A program made the position numbers and the translations under genes. Shown piece after piece: positions 35,226-46,585 of a stretch of 64,000 nucleotides of DNA; position 1 is the first letter of the stretch; every line of letters starts with the position of its first letter. The notes under the pieces were generated by a model that was not told where the DNA came from, did not search any database, and was given only the letters and a program-made list of their open reading frames with translations. The DNA is from Cunninghamella blakesleeana (lineage: Eukaryota; Mucoromycota; Mucoromycetes; Mucorales; Cunninghamellaceae). The DNA lies in the NCBI GenBank assembly GCA_017871115.1, contig JAFCIZ010000011.1, positions 265,501 through 329,500 on the forward strand, read 5' to 3'.

Positions 35226-36712
35226 ATAGAAAGAATAATAAATAATAATATTAATAATATATGTACATATAAAGGAAGCTAAATTAACTAACTAAATACG
35301 TATCATTTATTATGCTCTTAAAAACGACCAATTACATATAGATGACATAACCATTTAATGACCAAAACATGACACTGATAAAATTTATCTTGTTGAATTA
35401 ATTTTTTGAAGTCACAGCTTAAAACATAGACAAAAATTATAATAGAAAAAGATAATATAGATATACATAAAGAGTTTGAAAGTGAAAATATGAAAAATAA
35501 AAGGACTGTTTATAGTTAATAGTGATGTGTATATTTACTTTTTTAATTTTAAATTCTATAACTTTTTTTTATCAGGAAAATTTTTTTAATCAAGTTTATG
35601 AAATAATACGTAAATTTTCTTTTACTATTGTTCAATAATATATTTAGTAAATGGTCTGAAGAAAGCGTAAAAACGTAAAAGTGTTCAAATTTTTTGAAAG
35701 CAACTATTAATAAGAAATCGGAAGTTAAGAGGGTCAATTTACACTAATAATATTTATACCAAATGAACCAGGGTCAAGTTATAAAAATAATACTACTAAT
35801 TTTTATTATTTATTTATCTTATAGAAGATACTAATAAACAATAGATCCCAAGCCATTTATCTATATTTTAAATATATATAGCAAGAAAAGAAACAAAAAA
35901 TGTAAAAATAAATAATTAATTTTTCTTGAATAAATACAGTTAATAAAAGGTTATAATATGAATATGATAAGGATGCCAAACCAAGGAAAAATAAAAATGA
36001 AAAGTAGCTCCTAAAAGCCTGAAGAAATAATCGGATCAGCATCAGCAAGTAGAACAAGTAAAACATATGGTTTTTTTTTTTTAGAACAAGGTATAATTAC
36101 AATTAAATGATAATGAAAATGGACTAACATTATCAAGAAGGTTTTTGAAATTAGTAAACATAGAAAGTAACTCTTATATTTTTTGACTTTGTTTAAAAAG
36201 AAAAATATAGTAGGTTTTAGATACTTGAATCTTTTCTTAAAATTCTATTTATAATCAAAAGAATTCATTCCGCTTATTTAGGATTCTTCTCATTATACAC
36301 TCCGTATCAGCATTTGATATGGATAAAAAACACACACACATTGTATATAGTTAGTAACAACATATAGTATATATTTTTTATTTGGATCAAATCATAGCAA
36401 ATCCAAGCATGACAGGTAAATAGTGACAAGTATCCTTCATCTAAATAAGTTTTTTTTAAAAAAAAAGGAGGAGGAGCTAGAGAGTTTTTAATGAATAAAT
36501 AAATAAAAATAGATAGTAACTTTTATTTTGATTCTATAATATTTATTTATTAATATATATATTATAAAAAGATGAAATATAATTTAGTAATATGAGCAAA
36601 ATAAATAAATAAAAAAAAGTGATATATATATATTGGACACTATTAGCAAAGTAATCGTGAAAAAAGGAATGAGAATAATTCTACATAAATAATTTACTTA
36701 TTTTTTTGTTTT

Positions 36713-36751
<39 letters not shown>

Positions 36752-36770
36752 TATGTTTTATTTCAGTAGG
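35226..36770. other. AT-rich intergenic region
   Basis: No gene is supported. A hydrophobic 69-codon minus-strand frame at 35857-36066 and others look like chance frames in AT-rich DNA. AT-dinucleotide runs occur at about 36718-36748. A purine-rich AAAAAAAAGGAGGAGGAG stretch lies near 36459-36476. Confidence 0.4.
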
Positions 36771-36775
36771 AAAAC

Positions 36776-36988
36776 CTAATGACCAGAAGATTCTTGAATA
36801 GTAACACCAGTAACTTGTATGAGACATTTTTTACTTGGCTCAATAATGGAAGTATTAGGATCATCTTTTTCAAACATACATTTGGAAAATTGTTCATCAG
36901 GCGTTAAAGATTCTCGGCGAATGATTGCGCTTTGTACCAAAGAGATAAACATCATGATCATTATTGTTGCAAAAATAGATAATTTCAT
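36776..36988 (-). CDS. Small secreted protein, 70 aa
   Basis: ATG 36988 starts MKLSIFATIMIMMFISLVQS, a good signal peptide. The short mature chain begins AIIRRESLTPDEQFSKC and has two Cys (KCMF and KKCLI), able to form one disulfide. It ends with a polar tail before the stop at 36776. No relative is seen in the window and no family is recognised. The size and signal peptide match the other secreted proteins here. The long AT run just downstream is not coding. Confidence 0.6.
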   Translation of the reverse strand: MKLSIFATIMIMMFISLVQSAIIRRESLTPDEQFSKCMFEKDDPNTSIIEPSKKCLIQVTGVTIQESSGH

Positions 36989-37366
36989 TGCTTTTAATTA
37001 AATTAAATATATTTGTTGCTACTACTTTTATATATTACTACGCTTTTATTTTTATTTTTATTTTTTTTGAAAACAAAATTAAGATAAAAGTAATGATAAT
37101 TAAAAAAATAAAGAGAATAATTTATATTGAAAAAGCCAAAAAGATTATATCAAATTTATACATATATAAGCTTTTTTTATTTATATTTTAACGAGAAAGT
37201 GAAATAGATATCTATTGCCCTTTAAGTTAACAGTAACTTTCTTTAATAAAAAAATTTATATTAAAATTATAAAAAAAGAACAGCGTTCTATTTTCATCTT
37301 TTATTAGATATTGGTATGTATATTTGTCCAATATATCTATAAATAATAATTATATATACAAACCTA

Positions 37367-37723
37367 TTATCGTTGTTTTATATTTTTAATACTATTTGCT
37401 ATTTTATCTTTTTGGATTTTAGCTATCGTTTCAATATCATCCCTTGCCATGGTTTCAAAAGGGTCTCCTTTTAGTTCTAATACTTTTGCCCAAATACTTT
37501 CCGTCGATCCACCTAATTTTTTCAACACAATAGCCACTGACAATAAATTAGGGTACTGATTTAATATTAATTCATTCTGTCGATGTTTCATGGCCATATT
37601 CACTCTTTGAATATCGTTAGTAGCATAAATATTAACTTCCCGTGGGTAGCCAAGTAAAGAATAAATAGTTGCATTTTCGTTTGGATAATATTGTTTAGTG
37701 CTGGGCTTTAAATCATGATCCAT
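37367..37723 (-). CDS. Hypothetical protein, 118 aa
   Basis: The start ATG is at 37723 (MDHDLKPSTKQYYPNENAT). The sequence has balanced composition and looks genuinely coding, unlike neighbouring AT-rich frames. It is predicted to be soluble and mainly helical, with segments such as YSLLGYPREVNIYATNDIQR, an interior hydrophobic helix (LLSVAIVLKKLGG) and a basic C-terminus (IANSIKNIKQR). It has no signal peptide and no Cys. I do not recognise a domain. It could be a complete small protein or a piece of a larger gene whose other exons are lost. Confidence 0.5.
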   Translation of the reverse strand: MDHDLKPSTKQYYPNENATIYSLLGYPREVNIYATNDIQRVNMAMKHRQNELILNQYPNLLSVAIVLKKLGGSTESIWAKVLELKGDPFETMARDDIETIAKIQKDKIANSIKNIKQR

Positions 37724-38486
37724 GATTAATAGCGAAAGAATTAAATAAATAAAAATCAGATAAAAGGGCTAAAGTTAAAATAAGTAGAAATACGTAGTTT
37801 AGATATACAATAAAATTTAAATAAAAATTATGGTAAAAGTTCTGAAAGCGAAAAAGCTTGCTTTTTATTGAATTAAAAATAAAATCGAATTTATATGATT
37901 TTTTTAGATACACAAAATGTCATTAAAGTTATTTAAAATAAAAATAATGATTGAGAATCATTTCATTCTCAGATCACCCTTTTTTTAACCTTTTGTATTG
38001 AAATCCTTAAAGAGATCTAAATTACGAGGATTTATAAGGATTAAATAGATAGTTTGACTTATTGACAAACCAAAATAAAAGGGTAATATTATATTATGAA
38101 ATTAAATAATAAAATTAAAGTTATCAAAAAATTAATAAACGAATTCAATAAATGTTAAAAAATTGTATATGTGAAAGAGCCCGTTTTTTTTTTTTTTTTT
38201 AGAGTTAGACTTTTATATGCGAGCTTAATTTGGAAAATAGTTGAACGTAAAAAATAACTTTTTGATTTTTTTATATTTTTCAAACCCAACACACTTTTCG
38301 TTCCAATCCATAGATTCCTATCATACTTTTAGTTAATTTGACGATTCTGGCGAATAATTACTATTACGTTATTTTAATACTAATTATTATTGTAAAAATA
38401 TAAATGCTGATGTTTTGTTGAGAACGGAATAAAAATCATGTTATATATATATATATATATATATTTTTAAAAAAAAAAAAAAGTAT

Positions 38487-38810
38487 TGTTGTATTTGTCA
38501 TATTAAAATATATTATTCAACTAATATTAATATAATATCAACACCATAAAAATTTATTATAGATATCATCTATTCATATAATATGATTGTATTATATTAT
38601 ATTTAAACTAACACACACAAACAAGAATAACAAAATAGCGCCATACTCCTACTTATTATGTTAGACTCCTGCATAATAACTCCTTAAAATATATTCACAT
38701 ATAAATACCTATTATATTTTATTTTCTAATAAACAATAATCAACTGTTTAACAATATCTCTTTTAACTTGGCTTTATTTTTATTTTTTATATTTTTTACT
38801 AAACCTAAAA
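38487..38810 (+). mobile_element. Solo LTR (family 2) in the leader of the 26-Cys gene
   Basis: It begins TGTTGTATTTGTCATATTAA and ends ACTAAACCTAAAA (terminal CA changed to AA). It aligns along its length with 63548-63863. Flanks AGTAT (38482-38486) and CGTAT (38811-38815) are a near-perfect 5-bp duplication. Internal TATAAATACC (about 38702-38711) and AATAAAC (about 38729) match promoter and polyA signals. The paralogous gene at 21208 has no insert here: its TATAAATAC...GTTGAGAACG leader runs straight to the ATG. Confidence 0.85.
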
Positions 38811-38823
38811 CGTATAAATCAAG

Positions 38824-39402
38824 ATGAATATTAAACTTGCTATAATGATTGTGATGTCATCTACATTTTCCATTACTTTAGGTAAAGGTTTTGGTGAGAC
38901 TTGTTCAACAGATATAAATAATGGAGGTGGAGATGATTTGATAGGTGGTAACACTCATTGTAGTGAATCAGGATTAGTATGTACTCAGGATGATTGTGAC
39001 CCTGGGTTAGTTTGTGGACAAGATAATAAATGCAAACTTGATCATGGAGCGAAATGTAAAACAAACGATGAATGTAGTTATCCTCTTTGTTTTGAAGGGA
39101 CATGTAGTTGGGAAGGTGGTCCAGGTACACAATGCAAATTACACGGTGATTGCTATGGTGGTTTGATATGCAAAGGAGGAATTTGTGGAAATAGAACCTA
39201 TAAAAATCCAGGTGAAGCATGTACAAGTGTAACTGAATGTGAATATGGGTGTATAGACGGTAAATGTAGCACAGATTCTAAAGGTGGTTGTAGTAATGAT
39301 TCTGACTGTCCATCTGGTAACAAATGTATATGTAGACGTTGTTGTGCTGGTAGTGTAAAAGAATGCGAAAAGGCCGTGAGAGGTTCAGGGGGTTTTTGTT
39401 AG
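38824..39402 (+). CDS. Secreted 26-cysteine protein, 192 aa (paralogue with LTR in leader)
   Basis: ATG 38824 lies 13 bp after the LTR end. The signal peptide MNIKLAIMIVMSSTFSITLG and all 26 Cys of the 21208 paralogue are kept. The stretch from CDPGLVCGQDNKC to CFEG is identical. The segment between the first Cys residues (STDINNGGGDDLIGGN against SISTNTEGNGGMVGGY) and the loop before the last Cys cluster (ICRR against VCGS) are changed. The ancestral TATAAATGC box now lies about 425 bp upstream, beyond the LTR, so the LTR TATA box may drive the gene (inference). Confidence 0.8.
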   Translation: MNIKLAIMIVMSSTFSITLGKGFGETCSTDINNGGGDDLIGGNTHCSESGLVCTQDDCDPGLVCGQDNKCKLDHGAKCKTNDECSYPLCFEGTCSWEGGPGTQCKLHGDCYGGLICKGGICGNRTYKNPGEACTSVTECEYGCIDGKCSTDSKGGCSNDSDCPSGNKCICRRCCAGSVKECEKAVRGSGGFC

Positions 39403-39664
39403 TAAGAATGGTGTTTATTTTGCAAGTGGATAGAGTTTTTGTTCTAGATTATTTTCTCTATCGTTTACATTCTAATGAATCTAATTTCATTGACTAATCC
39501 GTATATCCTTATAATAGTTTAATACATTTAATACATTTAATACCATTTGTTTTTTTCGTTTATTAATTGAAAGATAAAAAATTCAACGTCTTTGTTAAAA
39601 ATAAAAAAAAGTAATTAATAAGAAAAGAAAAGAAAATAACATAAAAAATACTAATTATTTATTA

Positions 39665-39850
39665 TTAGTATTACTATTATTTACTTTGGATTAATCAGCC
39701 ATACTTATTATGTATTCAAGTGTTTTAACAAATTACACTATAATTTATTTCGACACAAGAATTGTCTATTTAGACATAAAATTATTAAAAAAGATATTCT
39801 TTTATTATTAATTGGCAAAAAATCAAATATAAAACAAGTGCGAATAAGCA
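39665..39850. mobile_element. DIRS-derived relic downstream of second 26-Cys gene
   Basis: Duplicate of 22040-22235 with the same DIRS-like words (TTCAAGTGTTTTAACAAATT, TTTATTTCGACACAAGAATT, GTCTATTTAGACATAAAATT). It was carried along in the direct duplication, so it predates it. Confidence 0.65.
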
Positions 39851-40200
39851 ACAACGGAGTACTCTTAATATATCTAGGAACCAACGATAAATATTATGTA
39901 AATATTTGTATTTTCGGGGATAGATTTCAATTTATTCCATATATATGCACATATTTTCATTTATATAACTGTATGAGTAGATGTATATTATTTTTTAATT
40001 TTTTTTTTTCATGTTGATAAAATTAATATTAAATGAGACAAGATAATCAAAACAAATTGCTTAATAAAAACAACCAAAATGACTTGTAAAATATTTTTAA
40101 TGTATCAAGTACTCTACCCAAAGTACAAAACAAAACAAAATTTTTTAGACAACAATGTCTTATACTATTTTAAACTAGGTAAATAAAGTAAATAATTTAC

Positions 40201-40693
40201 AGCAAGAGGCATATATGGTGCGTTAACTATTGGATCAGCATATGAGCTCCATGGTCACTCTATTATTTATATTTACAGACAGTTCTATGCTGCCATATTT
40301 CAGTGTTTTATTTTCTACACCAGATAGCATTTCATTAATACCAAACCAACGGCAATCTATTCAAATGGCAAGAAAAAAAAATGCAAGAGTGATGACCATG
40401 AAATCCCTGAAACAAAACTTTTAGAATTCATATGTGATTATTGGAAGCTTGAAAACAGAAAAGCTATTATAAATTCAGAATTATTTAGTGAGGATGCTTA
40501 TATGGTAAATATATATCGGAATATATGGTGAACTGTAGAGTAACTGCCCGAGGGATACGTTTGGTGATTTCACTTGGAAAGGTATTGACGATGTAGTTTT
40601 TAGGGATATGATATATATTGTAAATAGCGAAGGTGAAAGATAAAGTGTGTTTTTTTCAAGTTGTATTGACAATTGACTACCAAAATTATGTTG

Positions 40694-40729
<36 letters not shown>

Positions 40730-40835
40730 AATTAACGACAAAATAGTATACCTCAGGAACAAAAGGAAATCTGGAAACGACGTGTCAACAACACCAAATA
40801 CAGTAGCAATATCAGACGCAAGAAGTTTTAGAAAA
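40201..40835 (+). pseudogene. Decayed gene of unknown family, copy 2
   Basis: Best-preserved copy. In one frame it reads ARGIYGALTIGSAYELHGHS, then IYIYRQFYAAIFQCFIFY, one TAG, and continues to KCKSDDHEIPETKLLEFICD and YWKLENRKAIINSELFSEDA up to RNIW. In another frame it reads FGDFTWKGIDDVVFRDMIY. Beyond a long poly-A (40694-40729) the C-terminal piece NSIPQEQKEIWKRRVNNTKY ends RRKKF-TAG. The poly-A with a 3' coding piece beyond it suggests insertion or expansion inside the gene. The family is not recognised. Confidence 0.5.
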
Positions 40836-42379
40836 GTTAGAGGCAGTAGATATTTCAGGAATAGAAGGAGTATTAGAGGTGGTAGTATTGATAGCAATTA
40901 AAGCAAAAGAATAATAATAATTAAAAGGCAATTTCTATTTAATTATATATATGTATATATCCTTTTCTTTTCTCTTTCTTTTTTTAAAATATATATATAT
41001 ATTTACTTTATTCCTTATCCCCTCTTTTTAAGTAAATATAATATTAATAATAAGATTAAATGAAATATCAAATTACAATGGTTTTTACAACTAATATTTC
41101 ATTTATTATTATTATCTTTTTACTACCATTATCATTTTATATTATTTTTATTTATTTGAATAATATTATTTGATATATATACAACTACAGTGAAAAAAAA
41201 AATTCGGATTTACGATTATTATTATTTTGTATCAGTGAATTCCTTTTTTAAATATACATGCCTCACTAGATACCCTTTTATTATTTTTAAAGAAATTAAC
41301 ACAAATCAATTTTTACTAAAAATTTAATCTCCAAGACCATTTTTCATTACATTGCATGATTTCTATTTATCTATTGAATCTACATACTGGATCATTTATT
41401 TAAAAATAGATAAATTGTATTGCATATATAGTGTTGTATTTAACAAAATAGTAATATTGAATGACTCATAGCTTATAATACGCTTATACTTCATATGGGA
41501 AGCTTGGTATTTACTATAGAAACACTGTTATGTACTTGATAATATAACATTCCTATGTTATTAATATTATTATATCTTTTAATCTAACAAAGTAGTTTAT
41601 TTTTTTTTATTAGAAATAAGCAATTATTGTAATAAAATAGCTGCTGATTTATTTTACCATGTATACTTCATATATTGTTACAAGTTTCACAGGAAGTCCT
41701 GTCATGTCATCCAGAGTCCGCTTGTTTAACTTTTTTATCTTTTTTTTATTGCTTTTTTTTTTTTACTAATAAATCATATTTTTTTCCATTTATCCATTTA
41801 TTTTTTAGAATTCTCTCCCCCATTTTTTTTTTTATGGTCTAAATTTTATTTTTCATCTATTTCTTTTTTCTGTAGTTTTCTCTATTGATATATATTTTTT
41901 AAAGAATAAAAAATAAAAACTATCTAATGACAATTCTATTTAATAATAACCATCTACCTTTTGTTCATACATAAATACAATATATACAAACGTAATCATT
42001 AAAAATGCTGGACTGGTAATGTTTGTATATAAGATGCGCGTTTGAAAAAAAATAAAATAAAAATAATAGGTGGTGAGAAGAAAAAAGTAAAAAAAGTTAA
42101 ACAATAAGACGCGGGTAGCTGTAGGTTATTTTCAATTTCAATCGCCTAAATGGTGTTTTTTTTCACGTGGTCCCTGCGCCTGTTACTTTATTTTTGCATG
42201 AATATTGATCCAGAACGTCGGGTTTTCAAACTTTTCTTTTTTTTTATTAGTTTTAGTTTTTTTTTACGTAAAAAATATAATATAAAATAATATAAAATAA
42301 AATAAAATAACATGCTCCCATAGTTTTTTTTATTCTAAAAAGAAGAAGAAGAAAAAAAACAAAGAGGAAAAAAAAAAAA

Positions 42380-42416
<37 letters not shown>

Positions 42417-42691
42417 GAATTTTGCATGATTTTTTTTTTTTTTTGGTCATGGGGACAAAAAAAAGAAGAGAAGGACGCGATAAAATCAAACTTATAGTTA
42501 GATAAAGTTAATGATAAAAAAAAATTACCAGATATAGTTGACAATTAAGAAGATAAGTAGATAAAGGGACTCGATTTTGAATTTCATTCATAAAAACCGC
42601 TTTTTTTTTTTGTTCTGTTTTGTTCTCTCTCTTTACGTTTTTATACACTTTTTATTACATTTAACTTGGCTCGTTATTATATTGCTTTATT

Positions 42692-44509
42692 ATGTCTACC
42701 ATCGCTTTCTACCCTGCTGAATCATATCCTGACAAGGTAATTGGTTAAAACTATTGAACTAAATCTATTGTTAATAATGGTTACATATGTCAAAAACATA
42801 CTTCATTTATTAACCTTTCTTCTTTTTCTTTTTCTTTTGTAACTAGGATGGTGATACTATCATGGACCATACTAGTAAGTTACATATTAAAAAGTAAATA
42901 GATAAGTCTAAAATAATATATAACATAATAATCTTTTTAACTTTCTTTACTATTATTGCATTCCTATGGTATATTTTTTATATATAATAGTCTACAAAGA
43001 TAGTATGGCCTACTATTGTAAGTATTAAATACTATTATTAATAGAATTATTTGCATATAAAAAGTATTTATTATTAAAACTAATCACTATTCTATTTACT
43101 TGTTTTTTTTCTATGTTGCTTATTTTACATCTAGTTGAAGGTGACTGGGTTGAAGGTGGCCAAGTTCAAGACATCGAAGTTGAATGTAAGTTTGTTATTT
43201 TTTTTCCTATATATATTTATAGTTAAATCAATCTTTAAAACAACTTTACGCTAACATAATTATCATATCTATTGCCATTTTTATTATATTTCATGTATTC
43301 TAGACTTCTTCGATGAAAACTTGAACCAAAGTATGTAAAAAAATATATTGAAAACTTTTCTAATATTGCTATTATTAACTATACATATGTGTGTCTATAA
43401 TTCGTTATTAACTTTTATTTCTACTTTTTTTATTTATTTACTTATTTTTAGTCGGTGTTCGTACTGTGATGCCTCCTTTGGGCAGTACAATGGAAAAAGC
43501 TGAACGTCGTGCAAACAGCAACTATGTTCTCCCTTTAGATGGAGTAACAATGGAATATCTTTGCCATGGCATCACAAAGATAAGCCTTCAAGATCCTGGC
43601 CATGGTCCTGTTTGCCGCGTGGCAAGACGTCGTTTGGCTCGTAATGCTAGACAATTGGTGGTTAAAAAACCAATTGCTCACACTTTTTCACGTCGCCCTC
43701 GCTCTCACTCTCACTCTCACTCTCTTGAAACTAGCATTATGCTTTCCATTCTTCTTTCTCCTCCTTCTCCCTCATTCTTTGCCGCCACCACCACCACTGC
43801 TGTTGCTGCTGCTGCTGATGTTGCCTCTTCCCCAGCACCTTCTCATGCTACCGTTCCTGGCATTAATGCCACTTCTTCTGCTACTGCTGCTGCTGCTGCT
43901 GTTGATGTTGCTGCTACTTGTCCTTCTCCAGTCCCTTCTTATTCTTCCTCTTCCTCTTCCTCTTCCTCTTCCTCTTCCTCTTCCTCTTCCTCTTCTTCTT
44001 CTTCTTCTTCTTCTTCTTCTTCTTCTTCTTCTTCTTCTTCTTCTTCTTCTTCTTCTTCTTCTTCTTCTTCTTCTCCTGCCCCTACTCCTACTACTACTTC
44101 TACTAAAAACACCATCACTGATACCGCTACTCCTTTCCCATCTGTAGAAGACTATCAAGAAAAAATAGAAGATAAAGAAGATAATGATAATGATAATAAT
44201 GAAAAAGAAAATAAAAATAACGATGACATTTACAAAAAAATCCGCAATAGCTTTCTTACAGATATGATGAAAGCTATCAATAAAAACACTCCTCCTGAAA
44301 TCCGCTCTGATGATGATGTTGATAATAACAATCAAGCAAATGATCAAGAAATTGATGATTTCTTTAATCCTGACTCTTCTTCCTCTCCTTTCTCGTCCCC
44401 TAATCTTTCCTTCCTCTCTCGCCCTATAATGCCAGAATCATCTACCAATAATGTAGACATTTTTGGAGATGACTTCCTTCAACTCTTTGCTGATATGGGT
44501 TATCACTAA
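42692..44509 (+). CDS. Spliced A-unit gene, copy A3, intact (411 aa)
   Basis: Exons are 42692-42736, 42847-42874, 42991-43017, 43135-43185, 43304-43330 and 43452-44509; the sum is 1236 nt, exactly 412 codons with the TAA. The order is an acidic N-terminus (DGDTIMDHT, FEGDWVEGGQVQD); the conserved MEKAERRAN and YGPVCRVARRRLARNARQ-like basic region (here HGPVCRVARRRLARNARQ); Ser-His repeats; Ala-rich and very long Ser tract (TCC/TCT codons, about 43940-44072); an acidic coiled region (VEDYQEKIEDKED); a helix (NSFLTDMMKAINKNTPPEIR); and the invariant end DFLQLFADMGYH. There is no signal peptide or membrane segment. It is probably soluble, largely disordered and possibly nuclear (basic patch); that location is inference. 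No known family is recognised. Confidence 0.65.
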
Positions 44510-44549
44510 ATCTCGCTTTCTTTTCTCTCTCCTCCCCATTTGGTATTAG

Positions 44550-44938
44550 CTGTTTTTATAGATGTAACCTCTGTCCCTTGGCCTGGTATCTCTTGGTATG
44601 AATGCAATCATATGTTGACTGGTTACCTTCCCTCGGTCTCCCTTGGTAATGGAAAAGAATGAAAGCTTTAGTTTTCGGTTTTTCTTTGTTCCGTTTTGTT
44701 GGAAAACTTGGTCCTATGTTTCTATCCATTGTGACCCTATTGATGTCTGGCTGATTGCAGATTCTCAGGAATTGAGAGTTTGGTAGTGCACTGCCTATGG
44801 ATTGCCTGGTATCATATTGATTGTGCACTTTCTTGCTCTGGTTTTATTTTTATAGCATCCGCCTTGGCTACTTTTTCTTTGGCTTGATATGTTTTAGAAC
44901 TTTATTCGGGTGAAGACTATCTACTATGGAATGGAAAA
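44550..44938 (+). other. Conserved downstream coding-like block of unit A3
   Basis: The cleanest version. The first frame reads AVFIDVTSVPWPGISWYECN and reaches GYLPSVSLGNG. The second frame reads KNESFSFRFFFVPFCWKTWS up to LRVW, with TAG at 44784-44786 followed by more open frame (AYGLPGI). The exon-like piece is 44856-44938, ending at GTAAGT. If one A of the AAAA run is removed the two frames join. All five copies share the extra A, so it is ancestral or functional. It could be a last exon of the A gene; the supposed donor GTTATC is poor. Confidence 0.45.
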
Positions 44939-44981
44939 GTAAGTACTATATTTTTTATTTTCCACAAATTAATTAAAAAAA

Positions 44982-45013
<32 letters not shown>

Positions 45014-45261
45014 AAGTAAAAAAATAAAAAATAAAAAAAGTAAAAAAATAAAAAATAAAAAATAAAAATAAAAATATTAAAAAAAATAAAATAATAATAA
45101 TAATAATAATAATAACAAAGCAAAATAATAAAAAAAAAAAAAGACATTACAAAACTATATATGTATATATGTGCGTATGCATATACCTATGTTTAATACG
45201 TATTTATATATAGCAACAGCTTGACTAACTAGTATATATATTAATTATGTTGCCATCGAGT

Positions 45262-45393
45262 TATCTCTTTAATTAATACATATATGAATATTTATTTATA
45301 TATGTATTAGTTATAGAGATAGCTTGATGATAGTTATAATTATTTTTTGATCATACTTTCTTTTTTTTTTTAGATCAAAAATAATTATAACTA
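45262..45393. other. Two adjacent palindromes (unit A3)
   Basis: Palindrome 1 (45262-45321) has two unpaired changes in its right arm. Palindrome 2 (45331-45393) has arms like A1 and a T-run plus TAG in the loop. Confidence 0.65.
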
Positions 45394-45869
45394 TTAGGTA
45401 CACTCTCCTTTGGTTCTAACCTGAATAATTGAAGTCAAGATCAAATAACTTAGAAGTAGTTCGAAAAAAGGCGTTTGTTTAAAACTAGAAAATCAATAAC
45501 TAGGTTCAAAGTAGACGTAAAGTGTACTACCATTCTTCTCAATCCTGGTTCAGGGTCTGTTTCTGTCAGCTCAATAGGTGCTCACATGGGTAGAAATATG
45601 GATCGAGCAAGTACAGCAAAATTGGAACTGGATTAACTTGTAAAGCTGAAGTTGGATTTCTTTTCCCTCTTGCCTTGGTATATTGATAGGGTTTCTTGGT
45701 TCACTTATGATTTGCACTTCATTATCAAGAATACTAGATAACCTATGGAACAGTAACCATATCTACTAAATAGTTAATACCTTATGTATCCGCTTATTCA
45801 TTCGCCTATATCAGTAGACATGGCATTACAGGATATCATTCCATACATCAACATCATCTTTAATGTCAT

Positions 45870-45909
<40 letters not shown>

Positions 45910-46585
45910 AAAAAAAATATTATTATTATTATTATTATCTTCTTTATTTTAACTATACCTATTATCATTATATTCCTATATCTTATTATTATACCCCCAT
46001 TATAGTTATTTTATTATTTGTATTATATTTATTATCAAATCTATTATTGTTATGTATATATATATGTTTTATAATAAAAAAAAAAGGTTATATTGAAACG
46101 TTATACTATTAGGATTTTGTTATTTGAATCAATGATATGCACACAAAAAAATAAAATAATAAAAGTAAATTACTTTTCGAATGTCAATTTCTATTTTAAT
46201 ATTGTAGAACATTTGCTATTTTTTTTAAATATACAAGTGTTTTAATTTTCCCTCTCCCTTCCTTACACTTTTTCTTTTTTCTTGTTTAAACAATAATAGT
46301 ATATTTTGTATTATTTTTCATTAAATTCTAAGATATAAGTGAAAAGGAAAAACTGCACTGATTATTTAATAGTGAGGCAATAATATACTTAATTAAAAAA
46401 CTGTAGGAAACACAGCAATAAAAAAAAATCGAGCGAACATATACAAATATCAATATAAGCATACTATTATTTTCTTGTATATTATACAATAACTATCAGT
46501 TTGTTTTATTAAATATATCAATTCACTATATACAAACACATTATAAGAAGCTACTAAAAGTGTGATTAAAATATAGAGAACATAC

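Larger units (their letters stand above)
41350..46585 (+). repeat. A/B repeat unit, copy A3 (most complete)
   Basis: It is collinear with A2 across the unit. It contains the LTR-like 5' stretch (about 41430-41560), conserved island, intact spliced gene, downstream block, AT-rich tract, palindromes and tail. The shared end word is near 46575. It lies in the second half of the 17-kb direct duplication. Confidence 0.8.

Noticed and set aside
35857..36066. 69-codon hydrophobic minus-strand frame, possible membrane peptide
   Set aside because: Composition is what AT-rich DNA gives by chance; no conservation or start context within the window.
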